Of a stretch of DNA of 64,000 nt, positions 34,785 to 43,617 are shown in pieces. A program made the position numbers and the translations under genes. The DNA comes from Zunongwangia pacifica (GTDB lineage: Bacteria > Bacteroidota > Bacteroidia > Flavobacteriales > Flavobacteriaceae), in assembly GCF_023499215.1 (NCBI RefSeq), contig NZ_JAKHSK010000014.1, positions 1 to 64,000 on the forward strand. The letters run 5' to 3'. Positions within the stretch are counted from its first letter, which is position 1. Every line of letters begins with the position of its first letter. The notes beneath the pieces were generated by a model. It saw only the letters and a list, made by a program, of their open reading frames with translations, was not told the origin of the DNA and made no database searches.

Positions 34785-35705
34785 ATGTCACACCATCATC
34801 ACCACCATAATAATCAGTCGGGTAAAAACCTGAAGATTGCTTTTTTTCTAAATCTAGGATTTACCATTCTAGAATTTTTTGGTGGCATTTATGTAAATAG
34901 TGTCGCTATAATGTCTGATGCCGTTCATGATCTGGGAGATAGCCTCTCTTTAGGGACCGCCTGGTATTTAGATAAAAAATCTAAAAAAGGAGCAGACGAT
35001 AACTATAGTTTTGGTTATAAACGATTTTCGTTATTGGGCGCCTTAATAAATAGTATTGTTTTAATTGGCGGATCTGTATATGTAATTTCTGAAGCTATTG
35101 GAAGGCTTTTTAATCCACAACCTTCAGATGCCCAGGGAATGATTGTTTTTGCCATATTTGGTGTTTTGGTTAATGGATATGCCGCCTGGAAATTAAGTAG
35201 CGGTAATAGCCTTAACGAAAAAACGGTTTCCTGGCATTTAATGGAAGATGTTTTGGGTTGGGTCGCTGTACTCATCGTTGCAATCGTATTAAATTTTACC
35301 GATAATGAGTATTTAGACCCTGCACTTTCCATACTTATCACCCTGTACATTTTATACAATGTAATTTTAAGATTAAAGGAAACGCTTTATATTTTTCTAC
35401 AGGGAGTTCCAAAGGAAATCAAAGCAGAGAAAATTAAAAACGATATCTTAAAAATCAACAATATAGATTCTTTACATCATACCCATATCTGGTCTTTAGA
35501 AGGTGAACACCATGTTTTTAGCTCGCATATAAAGCTGAAAGATATTAGTGATTTTGAAGAATTAGTGGCCATAAAAAAACAGGTTAAAGCTATTTTAAAA
35601 GAATATCATTTTGACCATTACACTATCGAAACCGAATTAGATCATGAAAGCTGTGATCTTTTATCGAATGAGAAACAGGAACACGAACATAAAAAAGAAC
35701 ACTAA
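34785..35705 (+). CDS. Cation diffusion facilitator (CzcD/ZitB-like metal exporter)
   Basis: This 306-residue CDF exporter, likely for zinc, has six helices. Ion-site motifs are SVAIMSDAVHDLGDSLSLG (helix 2) and HLMEDVLGWVAV (helix 5), the Asp/His set of zinc-type members. It opens MSHHHHHHNNQSG and closes with a His/Glu-rich tail (EHEHKKEH), probable metal-gathering ends. A longer frame from 34770 would add MYFYT; the ATG at 34785 is preferred because the His-rich start is typical. The cytosolic domain contains HHTHIWSLEGEHHVFSSHI. Confidence 0.93.
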   Translation: MSHHHHHHNNQSGKNLKIAFFLNLGFTILEFFGGIYVNSVAIMSDAVHDLGDSLSLGTAWYLDKKSKKGADDNYSFGYKRFSLLGALINSIVLIGGSVYVISEAIGRLFNPQPSDAQGMIVFAIFGVLVNGYAAWKLSSGNSLNEKTVSWHLMEDVLGWVAVLIVAIVLNFTDNEYLDPALSILITLYILYNVILRLKETLYIFLQGVPKEIKAEKIKNDILKINNIDSLHHTHIWSLEGEHHVFSSHIKLKDISDFEELVAIKKQVKAILKEYHFDHYTIETELDHESCDLLSNEKQEHEHKKEH

Positions 35706-36043
35706 TTTTTACCAAATTCGATAGTACAGACTTAAATTTAAGGGAATAGCCTGATGCCGCTATCTCTTTTTAGCAATATTGAATATATAAAAGTGCATTT
35801 ACAAAAATAAATTTATAGCATAAAGCGTTACTTCGTTAATTCTCAAATTAAAATGAGCTTACTACAAGCTACAAAGCTTTAAATCAAAAACCTCAGGCTA
35901 AGCCTTGAGCTATGATTAGAAAAAATTAATGCTCCTACTTATTACAAAAAGGAATCTTTTAAAGCTTTTTAAACATTCGATTCTTTAGAACTTTCAGTAT
36001 TTGTATATTCGAAGATGAAAACTGCGAACCTTTAACAAAACCT
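35706..36043. other. Intergenic region, no gene
   Basis: This 338-bp AT-rich spacer has a hairpin CTCAGGC-TAA-GCCTTGAG near 35890-35910 with one bulge and no T-run. Nothing else recognisable was seen. It should hold the promoter of the M3 peptidase gene. Confidence 0.4.
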
Positions 36044-38191
36044 ATGAAAAAGAAACTTGCTAAAAGTTTGGGAATGGCTACTATCATATTATTTGCTGCC
36101 TGTAAAGAGGATTCCCAAAATAAAGAAGATGTTATGGAAAACAATGTTATTTTGACTGAATGGACCGGCCCTTATCAGGGAGTACCGGCTTTTAATAAAA
36201 TGAAAGTTGAAATGCTAAAACCCGCAATTTTAGACGGTATGCAGCAACATCTTGAAGAAATAGACAGTATCGCCAATAATCCTGAAGCGCCTACTTTTGA
36301 AAATACGATTATTCCATTTGAAAAATCTGGTGCAGCACTGGATCGTGCATTTACGTACTACGGAATTTTTAGCAGCAACCTTTCTTCACCAGAATTTAGG
36401 GAAATTCAGAAAGAATTATCTCCAAAGATATCAGAATACAGCTCTAAGATCTCACAAAATGAACTGCTTTTTCAACGAATTAAAGCCGTATACGAGCAAT
36501 CTCAGAAAAACCCTTTAGATTCAGCTGAACAGCGTACCATCGACCTTATTTACAAAGATTTTGAAATGGATGGCGCCAATCTTTCCGAAGAAGATAAAAA
36601 ACGTTATGCTGAAATTAATAAAGAATTATCTGAGTTATACACAAAATTTTCAAATAACGTCTTGGCCGATGAAGAAGGCTATGTAACCTACATCGATAGT
36701 TCCCAGCTTAGCGGCTTACCAGAAAGTTATATTAAATCTGCTGCCAGCGCCGCAGAAGAAAGAGATCACAAAGGAGAATTTGCGATCACCAACACAAGAT
36801 CCTCAATGGATCCTTTTTTAACCTATTCTGATGAGCGTGAGCTTCGGGAAAAAGTATGGAGAACTTACTATTCTCGTGGGAATAATGGCGACGAACATGA
36901 TAACAACCAGGTGATCAAAAAGATTTTAGAGCTTCGTGACGAGCGTGTGGCGCTTTTAGGCTATGATAACTATGCGCAATGGCGTTTGCAGGATCGTATG
37001 GCAAAAGAACCTAAACAGGCAATGGAACTGATGGAAGCAGTTTGGCCTGCTGCCCTGGGTCGTGTTGAAGAAGAGATTAAAGACATGCAACGACTGGCAG
37101 ATAAAGAAGGGAAAGACATTAAAATACAAGCCTGGGATTATCGCTATTACATGGAAAAAGTTAGAAAAGAAAAATACGACCTGGATAGCGAAGAAGTAAA
37201 ACAATACCTGCAATTAGACAATCTTAAAAAAGCGATATTTTACGTAGCCGGAGAACTTTTTAATTTCGATTTTACACCGGTAGATACCAGTCTTGTACCC
37301 GTTTTTCATCCAGATGTAAAAGTTTATGAAGTAAACGATAAAACCAATGGAGAAGTAATTGGTTTATGGTATCTGGATCCTTACGCACGCCCCGGTAAAC
37401 GCTCTGGTGCCTGGGCAACTACCTATCGTAGTAAAGATGAATTAAGTGGAAACAAACCGGTATTGGCTTCTAATAATTCAAATTTCGTAAAACCGGCAAA
37501 AGGAGAACCTACATTGGTAAGTTGGGACGATGCTGAAACTTTTTTTCACGAGTTTGGCCATGCATTGCATTTTCTCTCGGCAGATATCAAATATCCAAAG
37601 TTGAATAGCGGAGTACGGGATTATACCGAATTTCAATCCCAATTATTAGAGCGTTGGTTAGCTACCGATGCTGTGATCGATCAGTTTTTAAGGCATTATG
37701 AAACCGGTAAACCGATGCCTGAAGCATTAGTGCAAAAGATTAAAAAAGCGGCAACTTTTAATCAGGGATTTGCTACGACCGAATTTTTAGCATCTGCTTT
37801 AATGGACATGAAATATCACACGACAGATCCTTCTAAAATTAACGACGTACAGGAATTTGAAAAGCAGCAACTCGATGAACTTGGGTTACCTGAAGAAATC
37901 CCGATGCGTCACAGATCCACACAGTTTAGCCATATTTTCTCTGGCGAAGGCTATGCAGCCGGATATTATGGGTATTTATGGGCAGATGTGTTAACCGCCG
38001 ATGCTGCAGAAGCTTTTGCTGAAGCTCCCGATGGTTTTTATGATAAGGAAACGGCCCATAAACTGGTTAAATATTTATTTGCACCAAGAAATGCCATGGA
38101 TCCTGCTGAAGCTTACAAAAAGTTTAGAGGCAGAAATGCCAATATTGATGCCTTAATGCGTGATCGCGGATTCCCGGTACCTAAAAAATAA
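36044..38191 (+). CDS. M3-family metallopeptidase lipoprotein (Dcp-like)
   Basis: This 715-residue zinc peptidase of the oligopeptidase A/dipeptidyl carboxypeptidase family has a signal peptide with lipobox LFAAC (Cys20), so it is membrane-tethered. It has a long helical N-terminal part, then the zinc motif FFHEFGHALH (His502, Glu503, His506) and the downstream ERWLATDAV glutamate region. The C-terminal SHIFSGEGYAAGYYGYLWAD is the M3 substrate-binding segment. It trims peptides in the periplasm. It is monocistronic, with a terminator 60 bp downstream. Confidence 0.94.
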   Translation: MKKKLAKSLGMATIILFAACKEDSQNKEDVMENNVILTEWTGPYQGVPAFNKMKVEMLKPAILDGMQQHLEEIDSIANNPEAPTFENTIIPFEKSGAALDRAFTYYGIFSSNLSSPEFREIQKELSPKISEYSSKISQNELLFQRIKAVYEQSQKNPLDSAEQRTIDLIYKDFEMDGANLSEEDKKRYAEINKELSELYTKFSNNVLADEEGYVTYIDSSQLSGLPESYIKSAASAAEERDHKGEFAITNTRSSMDPFLTYSDERELREKVWRTYYSRGNNGDEHDNNQVIKKILELRDERVALLGYDNYAQWRLQDRMAKEPKQAMELMEAVWPAALGRVEEEIKDMQRLADKEGKDIKIQAWDYRYYMEKVRKEKYDLDSEEVKQYLQLDNLKKAIFYVAGELFNFDFTPVDTSLVPVFHPDVKVYEVNDKTNGEVIGLWYLDPYARPGKRSGAWATTYRSKDELSGNKPVLASNNSNFVKPAKGEPTLVSWDDAETFFHEFGHALHFLSADIKYPKLNSGVRDYTEFQSQLLERWLATDAVIDQFLRHYETGKPMPEALVQKIKKAATFNQGFATTEFLASALMDMKYHTTDPSKINDVQEFEKQQLDELGLPEEIPMRHRSTQFSHIFSGEGYAAGYYGYLWADVLTADAAEAFAEAPDGFYDKETAHKLVKYLFAPRNAMDPAEAYKKFRGRNANIDALMRDRGFPVPKK

Positions 38192-38250
38192 TCGGTATTA
38201 ATTTTATCGAATATTAGCTATAGTATTCGGTTGTTTTAATATTATGATTA

Positions 38251-38284
38251 AAGCCATTCTCTAAACAGAATGGCTTTATTGTTT
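38251..38284 (+). terminator. Terminator after M3 peptidase
   Basis: AAGCCATTCT (38251-38260) pairs perfectly with AGAATGGCTT (38267-38276) around a 6-base loop, followed by a T-rich TATTGTTTT. It lies 60 bp after the stop. Further on, a GGGCATGCCC palindrome (38336-38345) stands without a T-run and has no obvious role. Confidence 0.8.
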
Positions 38285-38446
38285 TATAAAAATTCCGGAG
38301 AAAAATTTCTAAAGACAACACCATCGAAAACATCGGGGCATGCCCGCGAGGTATAAATTAAAATTTTTTTTAATAATTTGAAGGCAAGTCTCAAGAAATT
38401 CAACCCTCTATGAGAGATTAAATTATCGTTAAAATCCCAAAACAAT

Positions 38447-38495
38447 GTAAGCACTTACCTTTTTAATTGACTACATTTGCGTAAGCACTTACGCA
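38447..38495 (+). promoter_or_regulatory. Two palindromic operators around a -7 element
   Basis: GTAAG-CA-CTTAC occurs at 38447-38458 and again, extended to TGCGTAAG-CA-CTTACGCA, at 38478-38495. Between them lies TACATTTG (38472-38479), a perfect TAnnTTTG element. A repressor bound at both would cover the promoter. The same palindrome is found at 39267-39278 in front of the marR gene, so that protein is the likely binder. Confidence 0.65.
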
Positions 38496-38556
38496 GTTTA
38501 TTTAAAACCGAATTATGACCTGAAATTGAACGAACAATTTTCTAAACAAATGAGTT

Positions 38557-39099
38557 ATGATCTTAGAGAGAACAAACAATTTAGCACTAGACATTAAAGA
38601 ACTCAATGCAATGAATTTAGAAAACATTGCATCTACTTTTTTACCTAAACTAACGGCAGGGAACCAACAAACCGATCCTTACATTGGTAAATTCCTTACC
38701 TTTTTAAAAACCGAACTAAACCTGGATAATCACAACGCCAACAATTATCATTTGTTATGGTCACGTGAACAGGAAACTATTGGTTTTGTTAGCGTAACAG
38801 CAATAAGAAAAGGCAAAGAAGCTAAGATCAGATTTACGTTGTTTGAGCATATAAATTTAAGTCGGCAGGAGAGTGAGAGTAGCATTATTTCTTCCGTTGA
38901 TAAGATTTTTGAAAAATTCGATCTAAAAAGAGCGATTATCAGTATCGATGCTGAAAAAGAAAATCAACCAGAAAACGATCTATTACGGCTTTACGAATAT
39001 TATCCTATTGGTATGGTTCATCTGGAAAATCCTATAAAGGAGTATGTGATTTTACGGGAACAAAAACATACCGCACGCCAGCCGTTTTATATTTTATAA
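38557..39099 (+). CDS. Unknown protein, possibly GNAT-like
   Basis: This 180-residue cytosolic protein has the alternating pattern of an N-acetyltransferase fold, with a beta-hairpin around LLWSREQETIGFVSVTAIRK, a beta strand AKIRFTLFEHINLS and a helix followed by KRAIISIDAEKENQ. No clear acetyl-CoA loop (Q/RxxGxG/A) is visible, so GNAT membership is only a guess. It is preceded by two palindromic operators and followed by a strong hairpin. The marR gene lies 257 bp downstream on the same strand and shares the operator, so this protein is likely its target. Confidence 0.75.
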   Translation: MILERTNNLALDIKELNAMNLENIASTFLPKLTAGNQQTDPYIGKFLTFLKTELNLDNHNANNYHLLWSREQETIGFVSVTAIRKGKEAKIRFTLFEHINLSRQESESSIISSVDKIFEKFDLKRAIISIDAEKENQPENDLLRLYEYYPIGMVHLENPIKEYVILREQKHTARQPFYIL

Positions 39100-39167
39100 A
39101 TAGCAAATTTCAATATACAGCAGACTCTTAAGGCTTCCCTCAAAAGGAAATCTTTATAGAAAATAGA

Positions 39168-39204
39168 ATTGCCCGATCCAGATCAACGAACTGAATCGGG
39201 CAAT
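39168..39204 (+). terminator. Hairpin terminator after the unknown gene
   Basis: ATTGCCCGAT (39168-39177) and ATCGGGCAAT (39195-39204) form a perfect 10-bp stem with a 17-base loop, about 70 bp after the stop. The T-run is weak, so it could be a processing element. Confidence 0.6.
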
Positions 39205-39266
39205 TATAGCTTAATAAAAGATTAAAAATTAAATCATCAAGTAACATTTTTCTTTATTAAAACTGC

Positions 39267-39296
39267 GTAAGTGCTTACTTTTACTCGATAATCGAG
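39267..39296. promoter_or_regulatory. Operator region of marR
   Basis: GTAAG-TG-CTTAC (39267-39278) is the third copy of the palindrome found before the unknown gene at 38557. It is followed by CTCGAT-A-ATCGAG (39284-39296), a second inverted repeat that also occurs upstream of the MFS gene. The marR start is 60 bp further on. Autoregulation is the simplest reading. Confidence 0.55.
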
Positions 39297-39355
39297 ATTT
39301 AAATGCTCCGAGGCTTGTCTTGAGGTAGTTTACTTCTAGTGCTAAAATAATAGTT

Positions 39356-39841
39356 ATGGAGAATGACTTTTTGGTAGAAATGGGATATGCCGGCTTAACA
39401 GGCCGGTTAAAAAGGCTAAGCGATGCCTTTGTATATGCTACCCGGCAATTTTACAGGGATCACGGCCTGGAAATTGAACCCAACTGGCACATGATTTTTC
39501 TTTTATTGCAAAAGCATGAAAAGCTCACCGTGATGCAAATTGCAGAAAAACTGCACCTCTCCCACCCTGCCATTGTACAGCTGGTTGATAAGATGAAGAA
39601 AAAAGGCTATATCAATTCAGTAAAAGATCAAAAAGACAAACGCAAACACGTACTCCGGCTTTCTAAAAAAGCACAGGATAAATTACCCGAAATCGAACGG
39701 CACTGGAAAGCCGGTGACGAGGCCGTGAAAGAAATAATGAACCACAGCAAAGCCATTCTCGATCACCTAGCGATCCTTGAAAATAATATGGAAAAAGCCG
39801 ACTTTAGAGAACGTTCTGAAAAAAATCTTGAAAAACTTTAA
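39356..39841 (+). CDS. MarR-family transcriptional regulator
   Basis: This 161-residue winged-helix protein has helix-turn-helix LTVMQIAEKLHLSHPAIVQL, recognition helix followed by the wing SVKDQKDKRKHVLRLS, and long terminal dimer helices. The family represses nearby genes and is released by small ligands. It is not obviously cysteine-based (no conserved Cys). Palindromes matching each other lie upstream of this gene and of the unknown gene at 38557. Confidence 0.92.
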   Translation: MENDFLVEMGYAGLTGRLKRLSDAFVYATRQFYRDHGLEIEPNWHMIFLLLQKHEKLTVMQIAEKLHLSHPAIVQLVDKMKKKGYINSVKDQKDKRKHVLRLSKKAQDKLPEIERHWKAGDEAVKEIMNHSKAILDHLAILENNMEKADFRERSEKNLEKL

Positions 39842-39925
39842 TATTGATTCCTGATTTTTTTCTGAATCAAGATTATAGATTTTCCTGCGCATTTATTTTT
39901 CTATTTTTGCTGAACAATTTTTGCT

Positions 39926-40498
39926 ATGCGTCGCTATTTTAAAATCTACAAACCTTACGGTTATTTGAGTCAGTTTATCACTAACGAAAAACCCAGAAAG
40001 AAGAAAAAATTATTGGGAGAGCTTGGTGATTTTCCTGAAGAAACTATGGCAGTAGGCAGATTGGATCAGGATTCTGAAGGACTTTTGTTTTTAACTACTG
40101 ATGGTAAAGAAAGTGCCAGAATTACCGGAAGCGGTGTAGAAAAAGAATATTATGTGCAGGTAGATGGTGATATTACCGAGGAAGCCGTAACATTATTAAA
40201 AAACGGAGTAGAAATTAGTATTAATGGCACAAAATACCAGACACTGCCCTGCAACGCTTTTAAATTAGAAAACCGACCGGTATTCCCCGAACGTGCAAAA
40301 AAAATAAGGGATGAGCGCCACGGGCCTACCAGCTGGGTTTCGATCACCCTTACTGAAGGCAAATTCCGCCAGGTAAAAAAAATGACTGCTGTAGCTGGCT
40401 TTCCTACACTACGTTTGGTGCGTGTACGAATTGGTAACGAAAAATTAGAGGGTATGGATAGCGGTGAAGTGACTGAACTTGAAAAATTTGATAGCTAA
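39926..40498 (+). CDS. rluE: 23S rRNA pseudouridine synthase, RluE type
   Basis: This 190-residue enzyme makes pseudouridine in 23S rRNA. It lacks an S4 domain, as RluE does. It opens RRYFKIYKPYGYLSQF, has the catalytic motif GRLDQDSEGLLFLTTDG (Asp49) and a late EGKFRQVKKMTAVAGFP. All are characteristic of the RsuA/RluB/E/F family, and the short length points to RluE. It stands alone, convergent with the gamma-glutamyltransferase gene. Confidence 0.92.
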   Translation: MRRYFKIYKPYGYLSQFITNEKPRKKKKLLGELGDFPEETMAVGRLDQDSEGLLFLTTDGKESARITGSGVEKEYYVQVDGDITEEAVTLLKNGVEISINGTKYQTLPCNAFKLENRPVFPERAKKIRDERHGPTSWVSITLTEGKFRQVKKMTAVAGFPTLRLVRVRIGNEKLEGMDSGEVTELEKFDS

Positions 40499-40657
40499 AA
40501 TCACCAATATTGTATTCTATTTTGGGAAATTATTTTCTATACTGAAGAAATCCTTGGAATAGTCATTTCCTACTTGCTTTCTGAAAGAATATTTTTTGCA
40601 AAGATTTCAATGAAACTCCGAGATTTTCTAAAACCGAACTTAAGTTTTTAATAATTT

Positions 40658-42379
40658 CTAATCTTCTATTTCTGCTACTGCTCCGCCACTATAACTTCTG
40701 GAATCTGCTGCGCCGTATCTCATACCGGTTTGGGGGTCGATATAAATACCCATTGCTCTTCCCTGGCTACTTCTTATTCCGGTTTCATGTCCCATTTCTT
40801 CGTAAATCTTTTTAGTGTCTGGTGAAAATCCCCATTCTTCAAAATACGTAATATCCGGCAACCATTGATGATGAATTCTCGGTGATTCTATCGCTTTGGC
40901 GATGTCGAGCTTATAATCGATTGTATTCAGTATTACCTGAAGCACGGTATTAATTATCGTTCTCCCACCCGGGCTACCAATAGCTAAAATAGTTTTACCA
41001 TCCTTAGCTACAATCACCGGACTCATACTGGAAAGCATTCTTTTTTCCGGAGCAATTAAGTTAGGAGCTGTTCCAATTAAACCTTTGGAATCGGTATATC
41101 CCGGGATTGGATTAAAATCGCCCATTTCGTTATTCAGCAAAAAGCCAGCACCTTCTACCACGTACTTAGAACCATAACTCTGCTCTAAAGTATAGGTTAA
41201 CGAAACGGCATTGCCTGCTTTATCAACAACCGAAATATGTGTGGTTTCTTTACTCTCATGTTTTAAATGCGCTTTATTAAAGTTTGCGGAATCACTCGGT
41301 GAAGCGGCATCCATTTTAATCGAATTTCGCAGCTTTTCAGCATAGCTTTTAGAAGTCAATTCTTCTAACGGCATATTGGGATTAAAGTTCAAATCTCCCA
41401 GATACATTGCCCGATCTGCAAAAGCACGTCGCATTGCTTCAGTAATTAAATGTAAAGAAGTGGCCGAATTCTGGCCAAATTCATTCATATCATAAGCTTC
41501 AAGGATATTCAGCATTTCGATAACCGCTACTCCACCAGAGCTTGGCGGTGGCATTCCAATAATTTCGTAACCGCGATACGTTCCTTTCACCGGCTGCATT
41601 TCTTCAGCTTTATATCTGGCAAGATCTTCTTCTGTAATAATTCCGCCATTCTTCGCCATAAAATCGGCCAGTAATTTGGCTGTTTTGCCTTTATAGAAAC
41701 CATCTGGCCCTTGCTTCTCAATTCGCTTTAAGGTTTTATATAAGTCCTTCTGGACCAGAATCTCACCATTTTTATATACGCTCCCGTCTTCTTTTAAAAA
41801 TATCCTGGCTGTACCTGGATAGTCTTCTTTATGTTCTTGTACCCATTTAAAAAACCACTGCATATCATCGCTTACCGGATAACCGCTTTTCGCCAATTTT
41901 AAAGCAGGTTTTAAAAGGGTCTTCCAATCTAATTTTCCAAATTTCTGGTGTGCTTTATATAGTCCGGCTACGGTTCCCGGTACTCCAACCGCAAGTAATC
42001 CTTCATGATTAGAGTTGTCCCTTACTTTACCATCTTTATCCAGATACATGGTTTTAGTGGCGGCTAAAGGCGCTTTTTCCCTAAAATTGAAGGTCGTTTC
42101 TGTACCATCTTCCCCGCGGTACACCAAAAATCCGCCTCCACCAATATTCCCGGCAGAAGGTAAGGTTACAGCCAGCGCAAAAGCGGTAGCAATAGAGGCA
42201 TCTATCGCGTTACCTCCTTCACTGAGTATTTGCGCTCCCACCTGCGAAGCCAGCTTATGGCTACTGGTTACTATTCCTTTTTCTGAAGAAACAGGAATAC
42301 GGCCACTTTGAGCGACCGATGAAAATAAGGGTGCAAAACATGCAATAATAAGAAATAACGAGGTGAAAATTTTCTTCAT
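40658..42379 (-). CDS. ggt: Gamma-glutamyltransferase (exported)
   Basis: This 573-residue periplasmic enzyme transfers or hydrolyses the gamma-glutamyl group of glutathione-like compounds. It has a signal peptide (ending SSVAQSG), the large-subunit core AIDASIATAFALAVTLP, and the autocleavage nucleophile Thr380 in ETTHISVVDKAGN. The small subunit carries GSPGGRTIINTVLQ and the lid region. The protein processes itself into two chains. It is probably a single-gene unit; the phytochrome operon ends 70 bp upstream in the same direction. Confidence 0.95.
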   Translation of the reverse strand: MKKIFTSLFLIIACFAPLFSSVAQSGRIPVSSEKGIVTSSHKLASQVGAQILSEGGNAIDASIATAFALAVTLPSAGNIGGGGFLVYRGEDGTETTFNFREKAPLAATKTMYLDKDGKVRDNSNHEGLLAVGVPGTVAGLYKAHQKFGKLDWKTLLKPALKLAKSGYPVSDDMQWFFKWVQEHKEDYPGTARIFLKEDGSVYKNGEILVQKDLYKTLKRIEKQGPDGFYKGKTAKLLADFMAKNGGIITEEDLARYKAEEMQPVKGTYRGYEIIGMPPPSSGGVAVIEMLNILEAYDMNEFGQNSATSLHLITEAMRRAFADRAMYLGDLNFNPNMPLEELTSKSYAEKLRNSIKMDAASPSDSANFNKAHLKHESKETTHISVVDKAGNAVSLTYTLEQSYGSKYVVEGAGFLLNNEMGDFNPIPGYTDSKGLIGTAPNLIAPEKRMLSSMSPVIVAKDGKTILAIGSPGGRTIINTVLQVILNTIDYKLDIAKAIESPRIHHQWLPDITYFEEWGFSPDTKKIYEEMGHETGIRSSQGRAMGIYIDPQTGMRYGAADSRSYSGGAVAEIED

Positions 42380-42449
42380 AGGTTTAAGTATATGATACTA
42401 AAACCTAAACCTACTCAAATTGTATATTATTTAAAAGAAATTATACTTA

Positions 42450-43013
42450 TTAAGCTGAAAATTGTGGCTGATAATCAAAAATCTTCCCAAAAAACAGAAA
42501 AGTCTCTTGCGCTTTTAGAGTTGCTTTTTGAGTTTCTTCTGCTGAAAATTCTCTGGAATTTACTTTTTTCATAAACTCTTTCCAACCCTGTACATTTTTG
42601 CGATCACCATTAAAAAAGTGATGCTTAGCAATGGAAGCTAAATTTGTACAATCCTGAAGTTCTCTGGCTATAAGCATTCCACCCATTGCAGAACCCTCCA
42701 ATACATAAGCCGCCCCTAAGGCTTCGATCTCATCGTTACAGTGAAAATCGCCTTTAAAACTGGCTATTGGTGCCTCAAAATCGACATTTAAAAGGATTAA
42801 GTCTTCAGCTAAACGCTCACTTTTGTCTGTAGAAAACTGTGGCTGAAATCGCTTAATTTCGTCTTCCACTATTTTATAAGCCAAATAGTTTTGGAGCAAT
42901 AACAATTTATATTCGCTCATTGTAATACTGTGATCCATGATAAGACCGGCCGTATTATCTTTCTCGATTTCCTTATGCAGCGCTGATGTCTGCTCTCTAA
43001 GCGTCTGCAACAT
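42450..43013 (-). CDS. bphO: Biliverdin-producing heme oxygenase
   Basis: This 187-residue heme oxygenase-like protein has the proximal ligand His13 in LREQTSALHKEIE and a distal-helix motif EGSAMGGMLI with the Gly pair typical of HmuO/BphO. It opens haem to biliverdin, the chromophore of the bacteriophytochrome encoded two genes upstream. The gene overlaps the response regulator by 17 bp and is last in the operon. Confidence 0.9.
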   Translation of the reverse strand: MLQTLREQTSALHKEIEKDNTAGLIMDHSITMSEYKLLLLQNYLAYKIVEDEIKRFQPQFSTDKSERLAEDLILLNVDFEAPIASFKGDFHCNDEIEALGAAYVLEGSAMGGMLIARELQDCTNLASIAKHHFFNGDRKNVQGWKEFMKKVNSREFSAEETQKATLKAQETFLFFGKIFDYQPQFSA

Positions 43014-43563
43014 TATTCTTCTCGAGTGTTATGCTTTCTATATTCGCTCTAATTTTACTAAGGCTTAGGCGTTGCTCTTCATTTTCGGCATTTATTTCAT
43101 CCAGGTATTGATAAATCTGGTTTACCGCGATCTTATTACGACGTATCTTTTCGCGAAGTTCCTCTTTTTCAAGCATATTAAATACCACCTTTTTAAGTAA
43201 TGGCTTTAATTTCTCGCCCAGGGTATTCATGTGCTTTTTCAGAATAAATCCAGAGGCTCCAGAAAGTATGGTGTTGGCGGCAAGCTCGTCGTCATCTATC
43301 GTTCCAGTCACAAAAATAAACGTAAGGTTTTCATCAAATTTCTTCACAAGCTTTAAAATATCCAACCCATTACAGGTGGGTAAATTGTAATCTGATAGTA
43401 CAACATCTGGAACGAAATTGTGTAATTTATTCTTACAATCTTCCAGGTTATCTACAACTTTAACTTCAGGATTCTCTACAATTTTGTTAATCTGCATCGT
43501 GATAAGATCTGCATCAACGTCATAATCTTCTACCAGCAATATCTTCAGCGCGGTCTTTATCAT
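42997..43563 (-). CDS. Response regulator of the phytochrome operon
   Basis: This 188-residue protein has an Rcp1-like receiver: EDYDVD, acceptor Asp58 (VVLSDYNLPTCNG), VTG switch and ILKKHMN with the conserved Lys. The last 60 residues are a charged helical tail (MLEKEELREKIRRNK) that may be a coiled coil and not a DNA-binding domain. Between bphP and bphO, it is the likely phosphate acceptor of the phytochrome kinase. Confidence 0.9.
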   Translation of the reverse strand: MIKTALKILLVEDYDVDADLITMQINKIVENPEVKVVDNLEDCKNKLHNFVPDVVLSDYNLPTCNGLDILKLVKKFDENLTFIFVTGTIDDDELAANTILSGASGFILKKHMNTLGEKLKPLLKKVVFNMLEKEELREKIRRNKIAVNQIYQYLDEINAENEEQRLSLSKIRANIESITLEKNNVADA

Positions 43564-43617
43564 TTAAATGTTTAGTTTTTATGTGCGAAAAATACGTAAA
43601 AATTTATAAAAAACTCT

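Noticed and set aside
39844-39870. TTGATTC/GAATCAA hairpin as marR terminator.
   Set aside because: Short AT-rich stem with no following T-run; too weak to list as a terminator.
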